From JAJFFW01 sp038531315 (lineage in GTDB: Bacteria > Pseudomonadota > Alphaproteobacteria > Caulobacterales > Parvularculaceae): a stretch of DNA of 55,910 nt. The position numbers and the translations under genes were made by a program. Below the pieces are notes generated by a model. That model was not told where the DNA came from and ran no database searches. It saw only the letters and a program-made list of their open reading frames with translations. The first letter of the stretch is position 1. The number at the start of each line of letters is the position of its first letter. This document shows positions 15,467-23,839 of this stretch, piece by piece. The DNA lies in NCBI GenBank assembly GCA_038531315.1, contig JBCBBT010000019.1:1-55910 (forward strand), written 5' to 3'.

Positions 15467-17740
15467 TTATAGAAACGAATAAGGGTCGATATCGACCGAC
15501 CGACGCACCGGGCCGCGCAGCCGCGTCCGCGACAGCCATGCCGTCATGAAACGCTGGATATGGACGTCGCGCCGGGTCTTGACCAGAAACCGGATGCGCG
15601 CCTCGCCGCGCAGCCGGTAAAGCGGCGCCGGCGCAGGCCCCCAGACAGCGACGCCGTCCCCTGAAGGGATCGCAGCGTGATGGGCGCTGGCCGCTTCTTT
15701 CAGAGCATTTTCATCCGCAGACCGAAGAATAACCGCAGCGAGACGTCCATAAGGCGGAAAACCGAGCGCGCGCCGGCCTTCGGCTTCGGCGACAAGAAAA
15801 TCATCGCGCGCGCCGCCGGCGAGCGCCGCCAGCACCGGCGCGCCCGGCTGAAAAGTCTGCAAAAGCGCCCGGCCGGCTTTTTCAGACCGCCCGGCCCGGC
15901 CCGCGACCTGCGACAATAGCTGATAGGTGCGTTCGGCCGCCCGCAAGTCGCCGCCGGCGAGCCCCATATCCGCATCGATGACGCCGACCAGCGTCAGGCC
16001 CGGAAAGTGATGCCCCTTGGCGACGATTTGCGTCGCGATCATGATGTCGATGCGGCTTTGTTCCATGGCGTCGAGCGCCTCGCGCATCGTTTGCGGCGAC
16101 TGCGCCGTATCCGACGAGAGGACGGCCATGCGCGCGCCCGGCCACAGCCCGCTCACTTCTTCAGCGACGCGCTCAACGCCCGGCCCGCAGGCGACAAGCC
16201 CGTCCACCGCCTTGCACGCCGGACACGCGTCCGGCTTCGCCATTGAAAACCCCGTATGGTGACAAACAAGACGTTTTTCAAAGCGATGCTCAACCAATAG
16301 CGTGTCACTGTCAGGCGCCGTCATGCGGTGACCGCACCGCCGGCAAATGGTTAGCGGCGCATAGCCGCGCCGGTTGAGAAACAAGAGCGATTGTTCGCCG
16401 CGCGCCAGCGTTTCGTTCACCGCCTCAATGAGCGGCGGCGACAACCAACGCTGTTGTTCCGCCGGCGTCTTGCGCATGTCGATCAGGGAAACGTCCGGCA
16501 TCGTCGCGCCGCCAAAGCGCGCTTCGAGCCGCGACAGCGCATACCGCCCCTGATCGACATTCACGACGGTTTCAAGCGACGGCGTCGCGGACGCGAGCAA
16601 AACCGGAAAGCCCCCCAGTCTGGCGCGCGCAACCGCCATGTCGCGGCCATGATAAATGACGCCCTCTTCCTGTTTGTAGGCGCTTTCGTGCTCCTCATCG
16701 ACGATGATCATTTTAAGGTTCTTGAATGGCAAAAAGAGCGCCGAGCGGGCGCCGACCACAACGCGTGCGTTGCCGTCGAGCACCCGTCGCCAGACGCGGC
16801 GGCGCTCAGCCTGTTTCACATCGGAGTGCCACGCCGCCGGCGCGGCCCCAAACCGCGCCTCCACTCTTTTCAGGAATGGCGCCGTCAACGCGATCTCCGG
16901 CAGCATGATCAACACCTGCGCGCCGGGATCGCTTTTGAGCGCCGCGGCGGCCGCTTCAAGATAAACTTCCGTCTTCCCCGAACCGGTGACGCCGTCGATC
17001 AGGAGCGGCGGCGGATCATCAGCACCAAGAAGGCTTTCAGCAACAGCGACCGCGGCGGCCTGTTCGCTTGATAAGGTCTTGCCGCTGCGCATCAGATCAG
17101 GCGCCGCAAATGGCGCATCGGGATCAATGTCGATCTTTTCAAGCACGCCGGCTTTTTCAAGACCGCGCACAACCGCATCGCTAACGCCGGCCGCCCGCGC
17201 AATCTCGGCGGCGGTCTTCGGGACGCTTTGGGCGCCGCCGGCATTCAAGACATCGAGGACTTTTGATCGCGCAACCGTCATTTTGACGTCGGGGGCAAAA
17301 AGCGCCGGCCGGAACGCCGTCGCCGGCTTGCGCGGAGAAAGCGCGTCGCCGGACCGCATGACAAGCCGCAAGACCGCGCCGGGCGCCGTCATCGTGTAAT
17401 CGGCGACCCATGCGATAAAGGAGATGACCGCCGGCGGCAGCGGCGGCGCATCGAACACATGCTCGATCGCCTTCATCTTGGCGGCGTCCGTCGGCTTTTC
17501 CGCCGTCGCCGCGCCCGCCGCCGGCCCGGGCCAGACAAGGCCCGTAACGAGCCGCGGCCCGAACGGCGCGCGCACCCAGGCCCCGGGCGGCGGCGCGCCC
17601 TCTGGCGGCGTCAAATAGTCATAGGCTTTGGAAAGCGGCAATGGAAACAAGACTTTGACCGTCTCGCCCGCCTTACGCGCCGGGGCGGCCCCGGATCCTG
17701 TCATCGGCGCCGTCTCGTGTTCGCGCACAGCGGCATTCAT
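15467..17740 (-). CDS. priA: Primosomal protein N' (replication restart helicase PriA), one zinc site apparently lost
   Basis: PriA reloads the replisome at stalled forks. The 757-residue protein shows the N-terminal 3'-DNA-binding domain, Walker A GVTGSGKT (250-257), DEEH (348-351), SATPS, FLNRRGYAPL and the helicase C-terminal motif QVAGRAGR. The zinc-binding insert is unusual: CRRC (466-469) and CPAC (506-509) remain, but the second pair is replaced by APDSDT and the third reads CHHT, with only one cysteine (493). That keeps one four-cysteine site and removes the other. Similar variants appear from memory to exist in some alphaproteobacteria. Confidence 0.95.
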   Translation of the reverse strand: MNAAVREHETAPMTGSGAAPARKAGETVKVLFPLPLSKAYDYLTPPEGAPPPGAWVRAPFGPRLVTGLVWPGPAAGAATAEKPTDAAKMKAIEHVFDAPPLPPAVISFIAWVADYTMTAPGAVLRLVMRSGDALSPRKPATAFRPALFAPDVKMTVARSKVLDVLNAGGAQSVPKTAAEIARAAGVSDAVVRGLEKAGVLEKIDIDPDAPFAAPDLMRSGKTLSSEQAAAVAVAESLLGADDPPPLLIDGVTGSGKTEVYLEAAAAALKSDPGAQVLIMLPEIALTAPFLKRVEARFGAAPAAWHSDVKQAERRRVWRRVLDGNARVVVGARSALFLPFKNLKMIIVDEEHESAYKQEEGVIYHGRDMAVARARLGGFPVLLASATPSLETVVNVDQGRYALSRLEARFGGATMPDVSLIDMRKTPAEQQRWLSPPLIEAVNETLARGEQSLLFLNRRGYAPLTICRRCGHRMTAPDSDTLLVEHRFEKRLVCHHTGFSMAKPDACPACKAVDGLVACGPGVERVAEEVSGLWPGARMAVLSSDTAQSPQTMREALDAMEQSRIDIMIATQIVAKGHHFPGLTLVGVIDADMGLAGGDLRAAERTYQLLSQVAGRAGRSEKAGRALLQTFQPGAPVLAALAGGARDDFLVAEAEGRRALGFPPYGRLAAVILRSADENALKEAASAHHAAIPSGDGVAVWGPAPAPLYRLRGEARIRFLVKTRRDVHIQRFMTAWLSRTRLRGPVRRSVDIDPYSFL

Positions 17741-17866
17741 GCGTTGAAGCCGGCCGCAATGGTCCGGCGGCGATTGCCCGCTTGATTGGCAGGCCGGTTT
17801 CGGCTGAATTGCACGCTAATCGAGCCGCAAGGCGACTGCCTTTGCGCGTAACCGAGTTGAGCGGGC

Positions 17867-18937
17867 ATGATGCGTTTCATCTTTACTTTGAGTTTGTCAG
17901 CGATCGCTTTGGTCTTTGTTTCCATAAGCGATGCGGAGGCGAAATACAGCCTGTGCAACAAGACGAGTTACACGCTGTCGGCGGCGATCGGCTTTGTCGA
18001 TGGCGACCGGCTGGCGACCCGCGGCTGGTGGCGGCTGCGGTCCGGGCAATGCAAGGTCGTGCTGACCGAGCTGACAAGCCCGGGACGCTACTTCGTTTAT
18101 GCGGAAGGCATTCCCGGCCATAACGGGCCTTTGCGCGCGTGGTCGGGCGAAACGCCGCTGTGTGTGGAAAATTCCGGCTTTTTCTCGCTCCGCAATCAGG
18201 AGGTTTGCCGCGACAAGCCGTCTGAGCAACGCGGCTTCTTTGATGTCGAGGTCACCGCCGCCGCCAACGGCGATCAGCAGACAGATTTTGTCGAAGCGTC
18301 AAATTTCACTGTCTATTCATCCGAAGTCGCCGGCGTGCAGCGGCTTCTGCGCGATGTCGGCAAGTCGGTCGCGTCCATCGACGGCTCCCTCGGCCGCAAG
18401 ACGCGCGCGTTGATCACGGCCTATCGCAAGGAGAAAAATCTTGGCGAAGGCGCCGCCGCGATTGACGACGCCCTGGTTGACGCTCTGATCAAAGACGCAA
18501 ACGCGCGGGACGCCAAGCTCGGCTTCTTCTTCTGCAATAAAGTCGATCAGCCGATCTGGAGCGCGATCGGCCAGCCGGGACCCAATGAACGCACCGTCGC
18601 AAAAGGCTGGTGGAAACTAGAGCCCGGGTCCTGCGCCAAGGTCATCAAAGGCGAACTCGAGAGCGACCACTACTTCGTCTACGGCGTTATTGATCAGCCT
18701 GCCGACATGGAGCGCAGGCTCGTCGGCGGCGACACCGCGCTCTGCATCAACGCGGTGAAATTCGATATTGCAACGCCCGAGGCCTCGCCGCAAAGCTGCG
18801 ACGAGCGCGATTTCGATGAAGCTGTGTTCCGTCGCTTTAATATCGGCAGCGCGTCCTCGGCGACGTTTGATTTCCAACCCGACATGTTCTCCGAACCGCA
18901 GCCGGTTGTCTCCGCCGCCGACGAGGCGTCGGAATAG
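17867..18937 (+). CDS. Secreted protein with two DUF1036 domains flanking a PG-binding-like segment
   Basis: A signal peptide (cut near SDAEA-KYS) precedes two homologous DUF1036 units: residues about 25-125 (SLCNKTSYTLSAAIG, RGWWRLRSGQCKVV, YFVYAEG) and about 220-330 (FFCNKVDQPIWSAIGQ, KGWWKLEPGSCAKVI, YFVYGV). Between them VAGVQRLLRDVGKSVASIDG ... GRKTRALITAYRKEKNLG resembles a peptidoglycan-binding-domain-1 repeat, which would tether the protein to the cell wall. The 356-residue architecture suggests an envelope protein duplicated internally; molecular function of DUF1036 is unknown. GAGCGGGC precedes the ATG. Confidence 0.85.
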   Translation: MMRFIFTLSLSAIALVFVSISDAEAKYSLCNKTSYTLSAAIGFVDGDRLATRGWWRLRSGQCKVVLTELTSPGRYFVYAEGIPGHNGPLRAWSGETPLCVENSGFFSLRNQEVCRDKPSEQRGFFDVEVTAAANGDQQTDFVEASNFTVYSSEVAGVQRLLRDVGKSVASIDGSLGRKTRALITAYRKEKNLGEGAAAIDDALVDALIKDANARDAKLGFFFCNKVDQPIWSAIGQPGPNERTVAKGWWKLEPGSCAKVIKGELESDHYFVYGVIDQPADMERRLVGGDTALCINAVKFDIATPEASPQSCDERDFDEAVFRRFNIGSASSATFDFQPDMFSEPQPVVSAADEASE

Positions 18938-19005
18938 CCCGCTGCCGCCTTTTTCTCTCATTCGCCAGACGCCGTCTCGCCCTTTCCCGTCAGGACTGAA
19001 AACGC

Positions 19006-19794
19006 ATGAGCGCCCGCACCCCGAGCCCTTCGTCACGCTTTGCCGCGGTGACCGACTGGATTTTCGACCTCGACAACACGCTTTATCCCGCCCACTGCAA
19101 TCTTTTCAGACAAATCGATGCGCGCATGACCGAATTCGTCAGCCGCGAACTGGGCCTTGACCGTCTTGAGGCGCGGAAGGTGCAGAAAGACTATTACGTC
19201 CGGTACGGAACAACCCTGAGCGGTCTGATGCGTGAACACGATGTCGCGCCGCACGCCTTCATGGACTATGTGCACGATATCGACCTCGCGCCGGTCGACG
19301 CCAATCATGAGCTTGTGGCGCTGGTCGACACGCTGCCGGGGCGCAAGTTCATTTTCACAAACGGGTCGGTCCGGCACGCGGAAAACGTCATTTCAAAACT
19401 TGGATTTGACGCCGCATTCGATGCGATCTTCGATATCGCGGACGCCGACTTCACGCCGAAGCCGCACCGCGTCACCTATGATCGGTTTGCACAGCGCCAT
19501 GGCGTCGATCCGCGCGCAGCGGCAATGTTTGAAGACCTTGCGCAAAACCTCGCCGAGCCGCACGCCATGGGCATGGCGACAGTGCTTGTCGCCTCGGACG
19601 CCGAATGGCTCGCCGATGAACCGGAAGAAAAGCGCCCGGCGCATCTCACCGTTGACGGCGATCACGACCATCCCCCGCATGTCCATCATGTAACGGACAA
19701 CCTGACGGCGTTCCTGCGCGACGTTGCGACGGATGCGTTCGAGAGTGACGAAAAACCGGCGATGGCGCTTGAGCCCAAAGCGGGCGCGCGATAA
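19006..19794 (+). CDS. HAD-type pyrimidine 5'-nucleotidase
   Basis: The 262-residue protein carries the HAD nucleophile motif WIFDLDNTLYPAHCNLF (Asp21 and Asp23), FTNGSVRHAENVI as motif II and a C-terminal PKPHRVTYDRF / MFEDLAQNL region with motifs III and IV. It matches the SDT1/YjjG-like pyrimidine nucleotidases found next to dapD in many alphaproteobacteria. The tail contains a histidine/aspartate-rich stretch (DGDHDHPPHVHHV) that may bind metal. It is followed after 33 bp by dapD in the same direction. Confidence 0.9.
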   Translation: MSARTPSPSSRFAAVTDWIFDLDNTLYPAHCNLFRQIDARMTEFVSRELGLDRLEARKVQKDYYVRYGTTLSGLMREHDVAPHAFMDYVHDIDLAPVDANHELVALVDTLPGRKFIFTNGSVRHAENVISKLGFDAAFDAIFDIADADFTPKPHRVTYDRFAQRHGVDPRAAAMFEDLAQNLAEPHAMGMATVLVASDAEWLADEPEEKRPAHLTVDGDHDHPPHVHHVTDNLTAFLRDVATDAFESDEKPAMALEPKAGAR

Positions 19795-19827
19795 GCCGGC
19801 CGGCATACGCACAAACAGGAAAACGCC

Positions 19828-20658
19828 ATGACCGTCGATCTTTCGAGCGCTGAAAAAACCGTCAATGAAGCGTGGGAGAGACGCGCAGACCTGACGCCCG
19901 GCGCCGACAATGACGTTGAAGCGGCGGTCAGCGCGGCCCTTTCGGCCCTCGACAGCGGGGCGCGGCGGGTCGCCGAGAAATCCGGGAACAACGACTGGAT
20001 CGTCCATCAATGGCTCAAAAAAGCTGTTCTGTTGTCATTCCGCCTCAATGACAATCGCCTGATGGAGGGCGCGCCGGGGCCTTGGTTTGACAAGGTCGAC
20101 ACCAAATTTTCTCAGTGGGGGGAAGAAGATTTCAGGCGCGCAGGCTTCAGAGCCGTCCCGCCCGCTACGGTCCGGCGCGGCTCTTATGTGGCGCCTTCCG
20201 CCGTGTTGATGCCGTCTTATGTCAATATTGGTGCCTATGTCGGCGAGGGCGCCATGATCGACACCTGGGCCACCGTCGGCTCATGCGCGCAGATCGGCGC
20301 CAATTGTCATATCTCCGGCGGCGTCGGCATCGGCGGCGTTTTGGAGCCGCTGCAGGCCGCGCCCGTCATCATCGAAGATAACTGCTTTATCGGCGCACGC
20401 TCGGAAGTCGCCGAAGGCGTCATCGTGCGCGAGGGCGCAGTCTTGTCCATGGGGGTCTATCTCGGCGCCTCGACCAAGATCGTCGACCGGGCCACCGGCG
20501 ATATCGTTTATGGCGAAGTGCCGCCTTATGCGGTTGTCGTACCGGGCGCCTTGCCGTCCGATAAGGGCGGTCCAAATCTCTATTGCGCCGTCATCGTCAA
20601 ACAGGTTGACGAAAAGACGCGCTCGAAAACATCCGTGAACGAGCTTTTGCGGGACTAG
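19828..20658 (+). CDS. dapD: 2,3,4,5-tetrahydropyridine-2,6-dicarboxylate N-succinyltransferase
   Basis: DapD succinylates tetrahydrodipicolinate in the lysine/meso-diaminopimelate pathway, feeding peptidoglycan synthesis. The 276-residue length is usual. The left-handed beta-helix hexapeptide region is visible (YVNIGAYVGEGAMIDTWATVGSCAQIGANCHISGGVGIGG...), preceded by FRLNDNRLMEGAPGPWFDKV, a diagnostic DapD stretch. It ends facing the convergent repeat-protein gene, with only a 9-bp gap. Confidence 0.97.
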   Translation: MTVDLSSAEKTVNEAWERRADLTPGADNDVEAAVSAALSALDSGARRVAEKSGNNDWIVHQWLKKAVLLSFRLNDNRLMEGAPGPWFDKVDTKFSQWGEEDFRRAGFRAVPPATVRRGSYVAPSAVLMPSYVNIGAYVGEGAMIDTWATVGSCAQIGANCHISGGVGIGGVLEPLQAAPVIIEDNCFIGARSEVAEGVIVREGAVLSMGVYLGASTKIVDRATGDIVYGEVPPYAVVVPGALPSDKGGPNLYCAVIVKQVDEKTRSKTSVNELLRD

Positions 20659-20672
20659 GCGGCGCGCCTAGT
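20654..20672. terminator. Hairpin containing both stop codons of convergent genes
   Basis: ACTAGGC (20654-20660), loop GGCGC, GCCTAGT (20666-20672). The dapD TAG lies in the left arm and the TAG of the opposing repeat-protein gene in the right arm. There is only a short T run, so termination in both directions is plausible rather than proven. Confidence 0.45.
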
Positions 20673-21999
20673 TTACGACCGCCAACGCTTTTTTGCGCTC
20701 GCTTTCCGATGACAAACGCTCAGCCGATTGCTTGTACAATGTCACCAGTTTTTGATCGCGCGGCATGTGGCTGGCGATCGCCGCCAGGGCTTTGCGCTTT
20801 TCATGATCCGACGCAATCGCGTCCGCGGCTTTCATCAAATCACCCCAATAGGCCGACTGCGCGGGAAGCGCGCCCGACACAATACTGACGGATTTGCGCT
20901 TCTCATGATCGCTATCGATAGCCCGAACCGCTTTCAGCGAGGCGTCGCCGCAAGCTTTCGACCGTTGAACGCACGCGCCGCCCATGGCGACAATCTTCCG
21001 TAACTCGTGCGCACTGTCGATCTTGTCGGCGGCGACGCGGATCACTGCAGCGCGTTGATCGTCGCTGAAGCTCCGGTTTGACAAGATCACGCCCGCGCCT
21101 TTCCGGAATTCATGATCGCTGGAAATGGTCATCAACATCGTCATGGCGACTTTTGCGGTTGCGGGACTGAGCTTGTCGTTCGCAATCGCCTGCAGGATTT
21201 TCCGGATTTCGTGATCGCTCTCAAGGTCGCTGGCGACGTCGATCATTTCCGCGCGCGCCTTTTCGTCAAGATCGCTCTGGTGCGCCAATACGGCGCGAAT
21301 TGCTTTACTCTTCGCATGATCGCCGTCGAGGGCTTTCGTGAGGGCTGCGTAGCGCGACAACTCAGCGCCGGAAAGCTGCTCGCCCTCTGCGAGCGCCGTC
21401 AGGTATTTGCGCGCGCCGTGGCTGCCCAACATTTTCTCATCAACATCGAAGACCACGCCGGCGCCGCCTTTTTCATAGAGCGCCGCCACGCGCTCTTCCG
21501 CATCGATGCCGGATTCCATGACGAAAAGCTGCAACAGCGCCCTGATGCGCTGTTTTTCTTCAGGGCCGATATCACGGGTTCTGTCGTCAACGGCGTAAAT
21601 GACATCGGTTACCTCCCCGTCGCCTTTGAAGACGACGCTGTCGCTTTTGCGCCCTTTTAGTTGTTTGATCGCGAACCGTCCGTCGAGCGCATCAAACCCG
21701 TCGCCGGCCATATTGATCTCGAACGACCCGCGCCAATCCGCCTGCAGATCAATTCGGTCGCTTTTGATTACGAAATTGCCGATCCCGTCATGCCGGCGCG
21801 TGTGGGTCACCGAATGGGTTTCGCTATGATTACCGTGTGCGCCGTCTTTGTGCGGATGGGCCCCGGCGGGCGCAGCCGCCATGACAGCGAGCCCGGCGAG
21901 CCCGGTGAGCGCTGCGCAAACCGGTTTGCAGCCGGATTGCAACGCCAAGCGCGCGCGGCGCGACCGTTTCTTATCCGTCATGATCATTCGTATGCCCAT
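20668..21999 (-). CDS. Exported alpha-solenoid protein with eight 'SDHExRK' repeats
   Basis: The ATG at 21999 follows GGCGGGAAG and gives 443 residues. A basic N-terminus and hydrophobic segment (about 25-45) form a signal or anchor, followed by a His-rich stretch. Residues about 72-140 are a beta-rich domain (FVIKSDRIDLQADWRGSFEI..). From 193 to 438 eight units carry (S/G)DHExRKxL-like motifs at 193, 226, 261, 294, 329, 363, 397 and 430, a 33-35-residue period consistent with two-helix repeats. The same beta domain plus repeat layout is recalled from the C-terminal regions of M56/BlaR1-like peptidases, but no peptidase is present here. Function unknown; probably a periplasmic scaffold. Confidence 0.8.
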   Translation of the reverse strand: MGIRMIMTDKKRSRRARLALQSGCKPVCAALTGLAGLAVMAAAPAGAHPHKDGAHGNHSETHSVTHTRRHDGIGNFVIKSDRIDLQADWRGSFEINMAGDGFDALDGRFAIKQLKGRKSDSVVFKGDGEVTDVIYAVDDRTRDIGPEEKQRIRALLQLFVMESGIDAEERVAALYEKGGAGVVFDVDEKMLGSHGARKYLTALAEGEQLSGAELSRYAALTKALDGDHAKSKAIRAVLAHQSDLDEKARAEMIDVASDLESDHEIRKILQAIANDKLSPATAKVAMTMLMTISSDHEFRKGAGVILSNRSFSDDQRAAVIRVAADKIDSAHELRKIVAMGGACVQRSKACGDASLKAVRAIDSDHEKRKSVSIVSGALPAQSAYWGDLMKAADAIASDHEKRKALAAIASHMPRDQKLVTLYKQSAERLSSESERKKALAVVN

Positions 22000-22344
22000 T
22001 TTCTTCCCGCCTTTTGCCTGACGATGCGCCGGCCCTGCGCCGGCGATCGTCGCCTCCTGCTGATTTCGACCTGGTGCGCTGATGTTGGCTGGAGCGCAGC
22101 TTGATGCGACACTTGTAACATTACGCTTGGCCGCCAGCAATGCCCGTTGCCGGCAACGGCGGGCAGCAGCGTCGGCGTTCCTATTGTCCTCATAAAAACA
22201 GAGGACTAACAGCGCTTCTCACGGAAAAGTCCTTGGCAGATTGCAGATGTGAGTAAACGCTCACTTGACAGCTCCCCTTCGGTATGTCACGTAGTGAGCG
22301 CTTACTCACAACCCAGATATCCCAGCAAGCCGGAGAGCGATCGC
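22000..22344. other. Divergent regulatory region of the repeat protein and the TetR operon
   Basis: The 345-bp stretch holds no gene I can support. Its left half has a 16-bp palindrome CCGTTGCCGGCAACGG (22144-22159). Its right half carries a TTGACA box flanked by two operator-like inverted repeats (22249-22264 and 22294-22309), then the SD of the TetR gene. A GTG inside the first operator opens a longer frame for the regulator but lacks an SD. Confidence 0.6.
22249..22309 (+). promoter_or_regulatory. Twin TetR-type operators around a -35 box
   Basis: GTGAGTAAACGCTCAC (22249-22264) and GTGAGCGCTTACTCAC (22294-22309) are near-palindromic, and each is close to the inverse complement of the other; centres are 45 bp apart. 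A consensus TTGACA (22265-22270) abuts the first site and the second covers the position expected for -10/+1. This is a textbook layout for autorepression by the TetR protein encoded 36 bp downstream. The -10 hexamer itself is not clear. Confidence 0.75.
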
Positions 22345-22989
22345 GTGACCCCCGCCACAACAGTTGACCACCCCGACGACCAGCGCGGCGTTTCATCTGC
22401 GCCGGGTTCAACAAAGGCCCGGATCGAACGCGCCGCGCTCAACCTTTTTGTCGAAAGAGGCGTTGAAGCCGCCACAACCCGCGAGATCGCCGCGCGCGCG
22501 GGGCTTTCTGAAGGCGCGCTCTATCGCTACTTCGCCGGCAAAGAGGAAATCGCTGAAACGCTCTTCACCGCCATTCACACGCGGCTTGCGGAACTCGTGC
22601 GCGGCGCCGGCGCGCGCACGGGCGGCGTTCACGCGCAGATCGAAGCGGTCGTTGAAGCCTATTGTTCAACGGCGGATGATGACTGGGCGTTGTTCAGTTA
22701 CCACCTGTTGACGCTGTCGCGATTTCTACCGACCCCGCCTGATCTTGATGACCCAGTCTCCGCGACAGAAGACATCATCGCTGCGGCGCGTGCGCGCGGC
22801 GAGCTGGATGCGCGCCATCGCGACACTGACGTTAAAATTCTCGCCGCGATGGCCTTAGGCGTTGTGCAGCAGACGGCTCTTCACCGGGTTTATGGCCGCA
22901 TTACGACCCCGATGAGCGATCTTATCCCGATTTTCCAAACTGCTGTCGCGTCGATGCTTTTGTCTGGCGACAACCCGAAAGGGCAGTAA
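22345..22989 (+). CDS. TetR/AcrR-family transcriptional regulator
   Basis: Residues about 18-65 form the TetR helix-turn-helix: TKARIERAALNLFVERGVEA, TTREIAARAGLSEGALYRYF and GKEEIAETLF. The GTG at 22345 with GGAGAG seven bases upstream is preferred (214 residues); the longer frame begins inside an operator. The C-terminal half is the ligand-binding domain. Its stop is followed after 1 bp by plsC and then by an LplT-like transporter, so it most likely senses a lipid-related or membrane-active compound and represses its own operon. Confidence 0.92.
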   Translation: MTPATTVDHPDDQRGVSSAPGSTKARIERAALNLFVERGVEAATTREIAARAGLSEGALYRYFAGKEEIAETLFTAIHTRLAELVRGAGARTGGVHAQIEAVVEAYCSTADDDWALFSYHLLTLSRFLPTPPDLDDPVSATEDIIAAARARGELDARHRDTDVKILAAMALGVVQQTALHRVYGRITTPMSDLIPIFQTAVASMLLSGDNPKGQ

Positions 22990-22990
22990 C

Positions 22991-23758
22991 ATGCGCCGTG
23001 CTCTTTTCTTCGCCGCTTATTGGCTAACATCAACATTCTTTGCACTGACGACGGCGCCGCTCTTGTTGCTGCCGACGCGCGCTCCCGTTTCATGGTGGAT
23101 CAGGCGTTATACAAAGGCGATGGTCTTCCTGATGCAAACGATCGCCGGCATTCGCCTTGAGGTGCGAGGCAGAAACCGCCTGCCGCAGGGACCGGTTATC
23201 TTCGCCGCCAAACATCAAAGCTGGGGCGACGGCTTTTGTCTTTACTCTCAGTTTGACGATCTTGCCTTCGTCATCGGCGATCACATTTTACGCTTGCCCA
23301 TGGTCGGGGCGATCTTGCGCAAACTCGGCGCGATCATCGTCAATAATTGCGGCGGCGCCGTTGCGCGCGCGCGTCTTGTCGACGACGACCTTGAAGCTGT
23401 GCGGTTCGCGCAGCGCTCAATATTGATTTATCCGGAAGGCCATCTCGCCCCGGTCGGTGAGAAATATCGTTACAAGCGCGGCGTCTATCATATGTATGCG
23501 GCCTATCGCCAGCCATGTGTTCCCGTGGCGACTAATCTCGGCCTATACTGGCCGCAAGCAAGCTGGGACCTGAGGCCGGGGGTGGCGACGCTTGAAATTC
23601 TCGAACCGATTGCGCCAGGACTGGACAAAGAAACCTTTATGGCGACGCTCGAACAACGCATTGAGGAAGCCTCGCTTACGCTCCTTGGCGACAAGCGCCC
23701 CGCCCACGCGCATGCGGCGATGGCGCCGCTGCCTGACCCCGCCCCATCGGCATCATAA
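22991..23758 (+). CDS. plsC: 1-acyl-sn-glycerol-3-phosphate acyltransferase (PlsC family)
   Basis: The 255-residue membrane enzyme adds the second acyl chain in phosphatidic acid synthesis or reacylates lysophospholipids. An N-terminal hydrophobic helix precedes the catalytic HQSWGD (H-x4-D, residues 75-80), GAIIVNNCGGAVARARLVDD and the YPEGHLAPVG acceptor-binding motif. It starts 2 bp after the TetR stop, so translation is coupled, and is followed by the MFS gene. A housekeeping plsC may exist elsewhere; here the context suggests inducible phospholipid repair. Confidence 0.9.
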   Translation: MRRALFFAAYWLTSTFFALTTAPLLLLPTRAPVSWWIRRYTKAMVFLMQTIAGIRLEVRGRNRLPQGPVIFAAKHQSWGDGFCLYSQFDDLAFVIGDHILRLPMVGAILRKLGAIIVNNCGGAVARARLVDDDLEAVRFAQRSILIYPEGHLAPVGEKYRYKRGVYHMYAAYRQPCVPVATNLGLYWPQASWDLRPGVATLEILEPIAPGLDKETFMATLEQRIEEASLTLLGDKRPAHAHAAMAPLPDPAPSAS

Positions 23759-23839
23759 CGCAACGGAAAATATCAAGCGTCGCCGGTCCATGGTGAAAAC
23801 CGTAACGCGATGCATAACAACAACAGAGGGATTTTCGTG

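Noticed and set aside
20668..21999. Repeated DNA that could look like a CRISPR or tandem array
   Set aside because: The repetition is at protein level with variable DNA and about 102-bp period inside a single coding frame; there are no conserved direct repeats with unique spacers.
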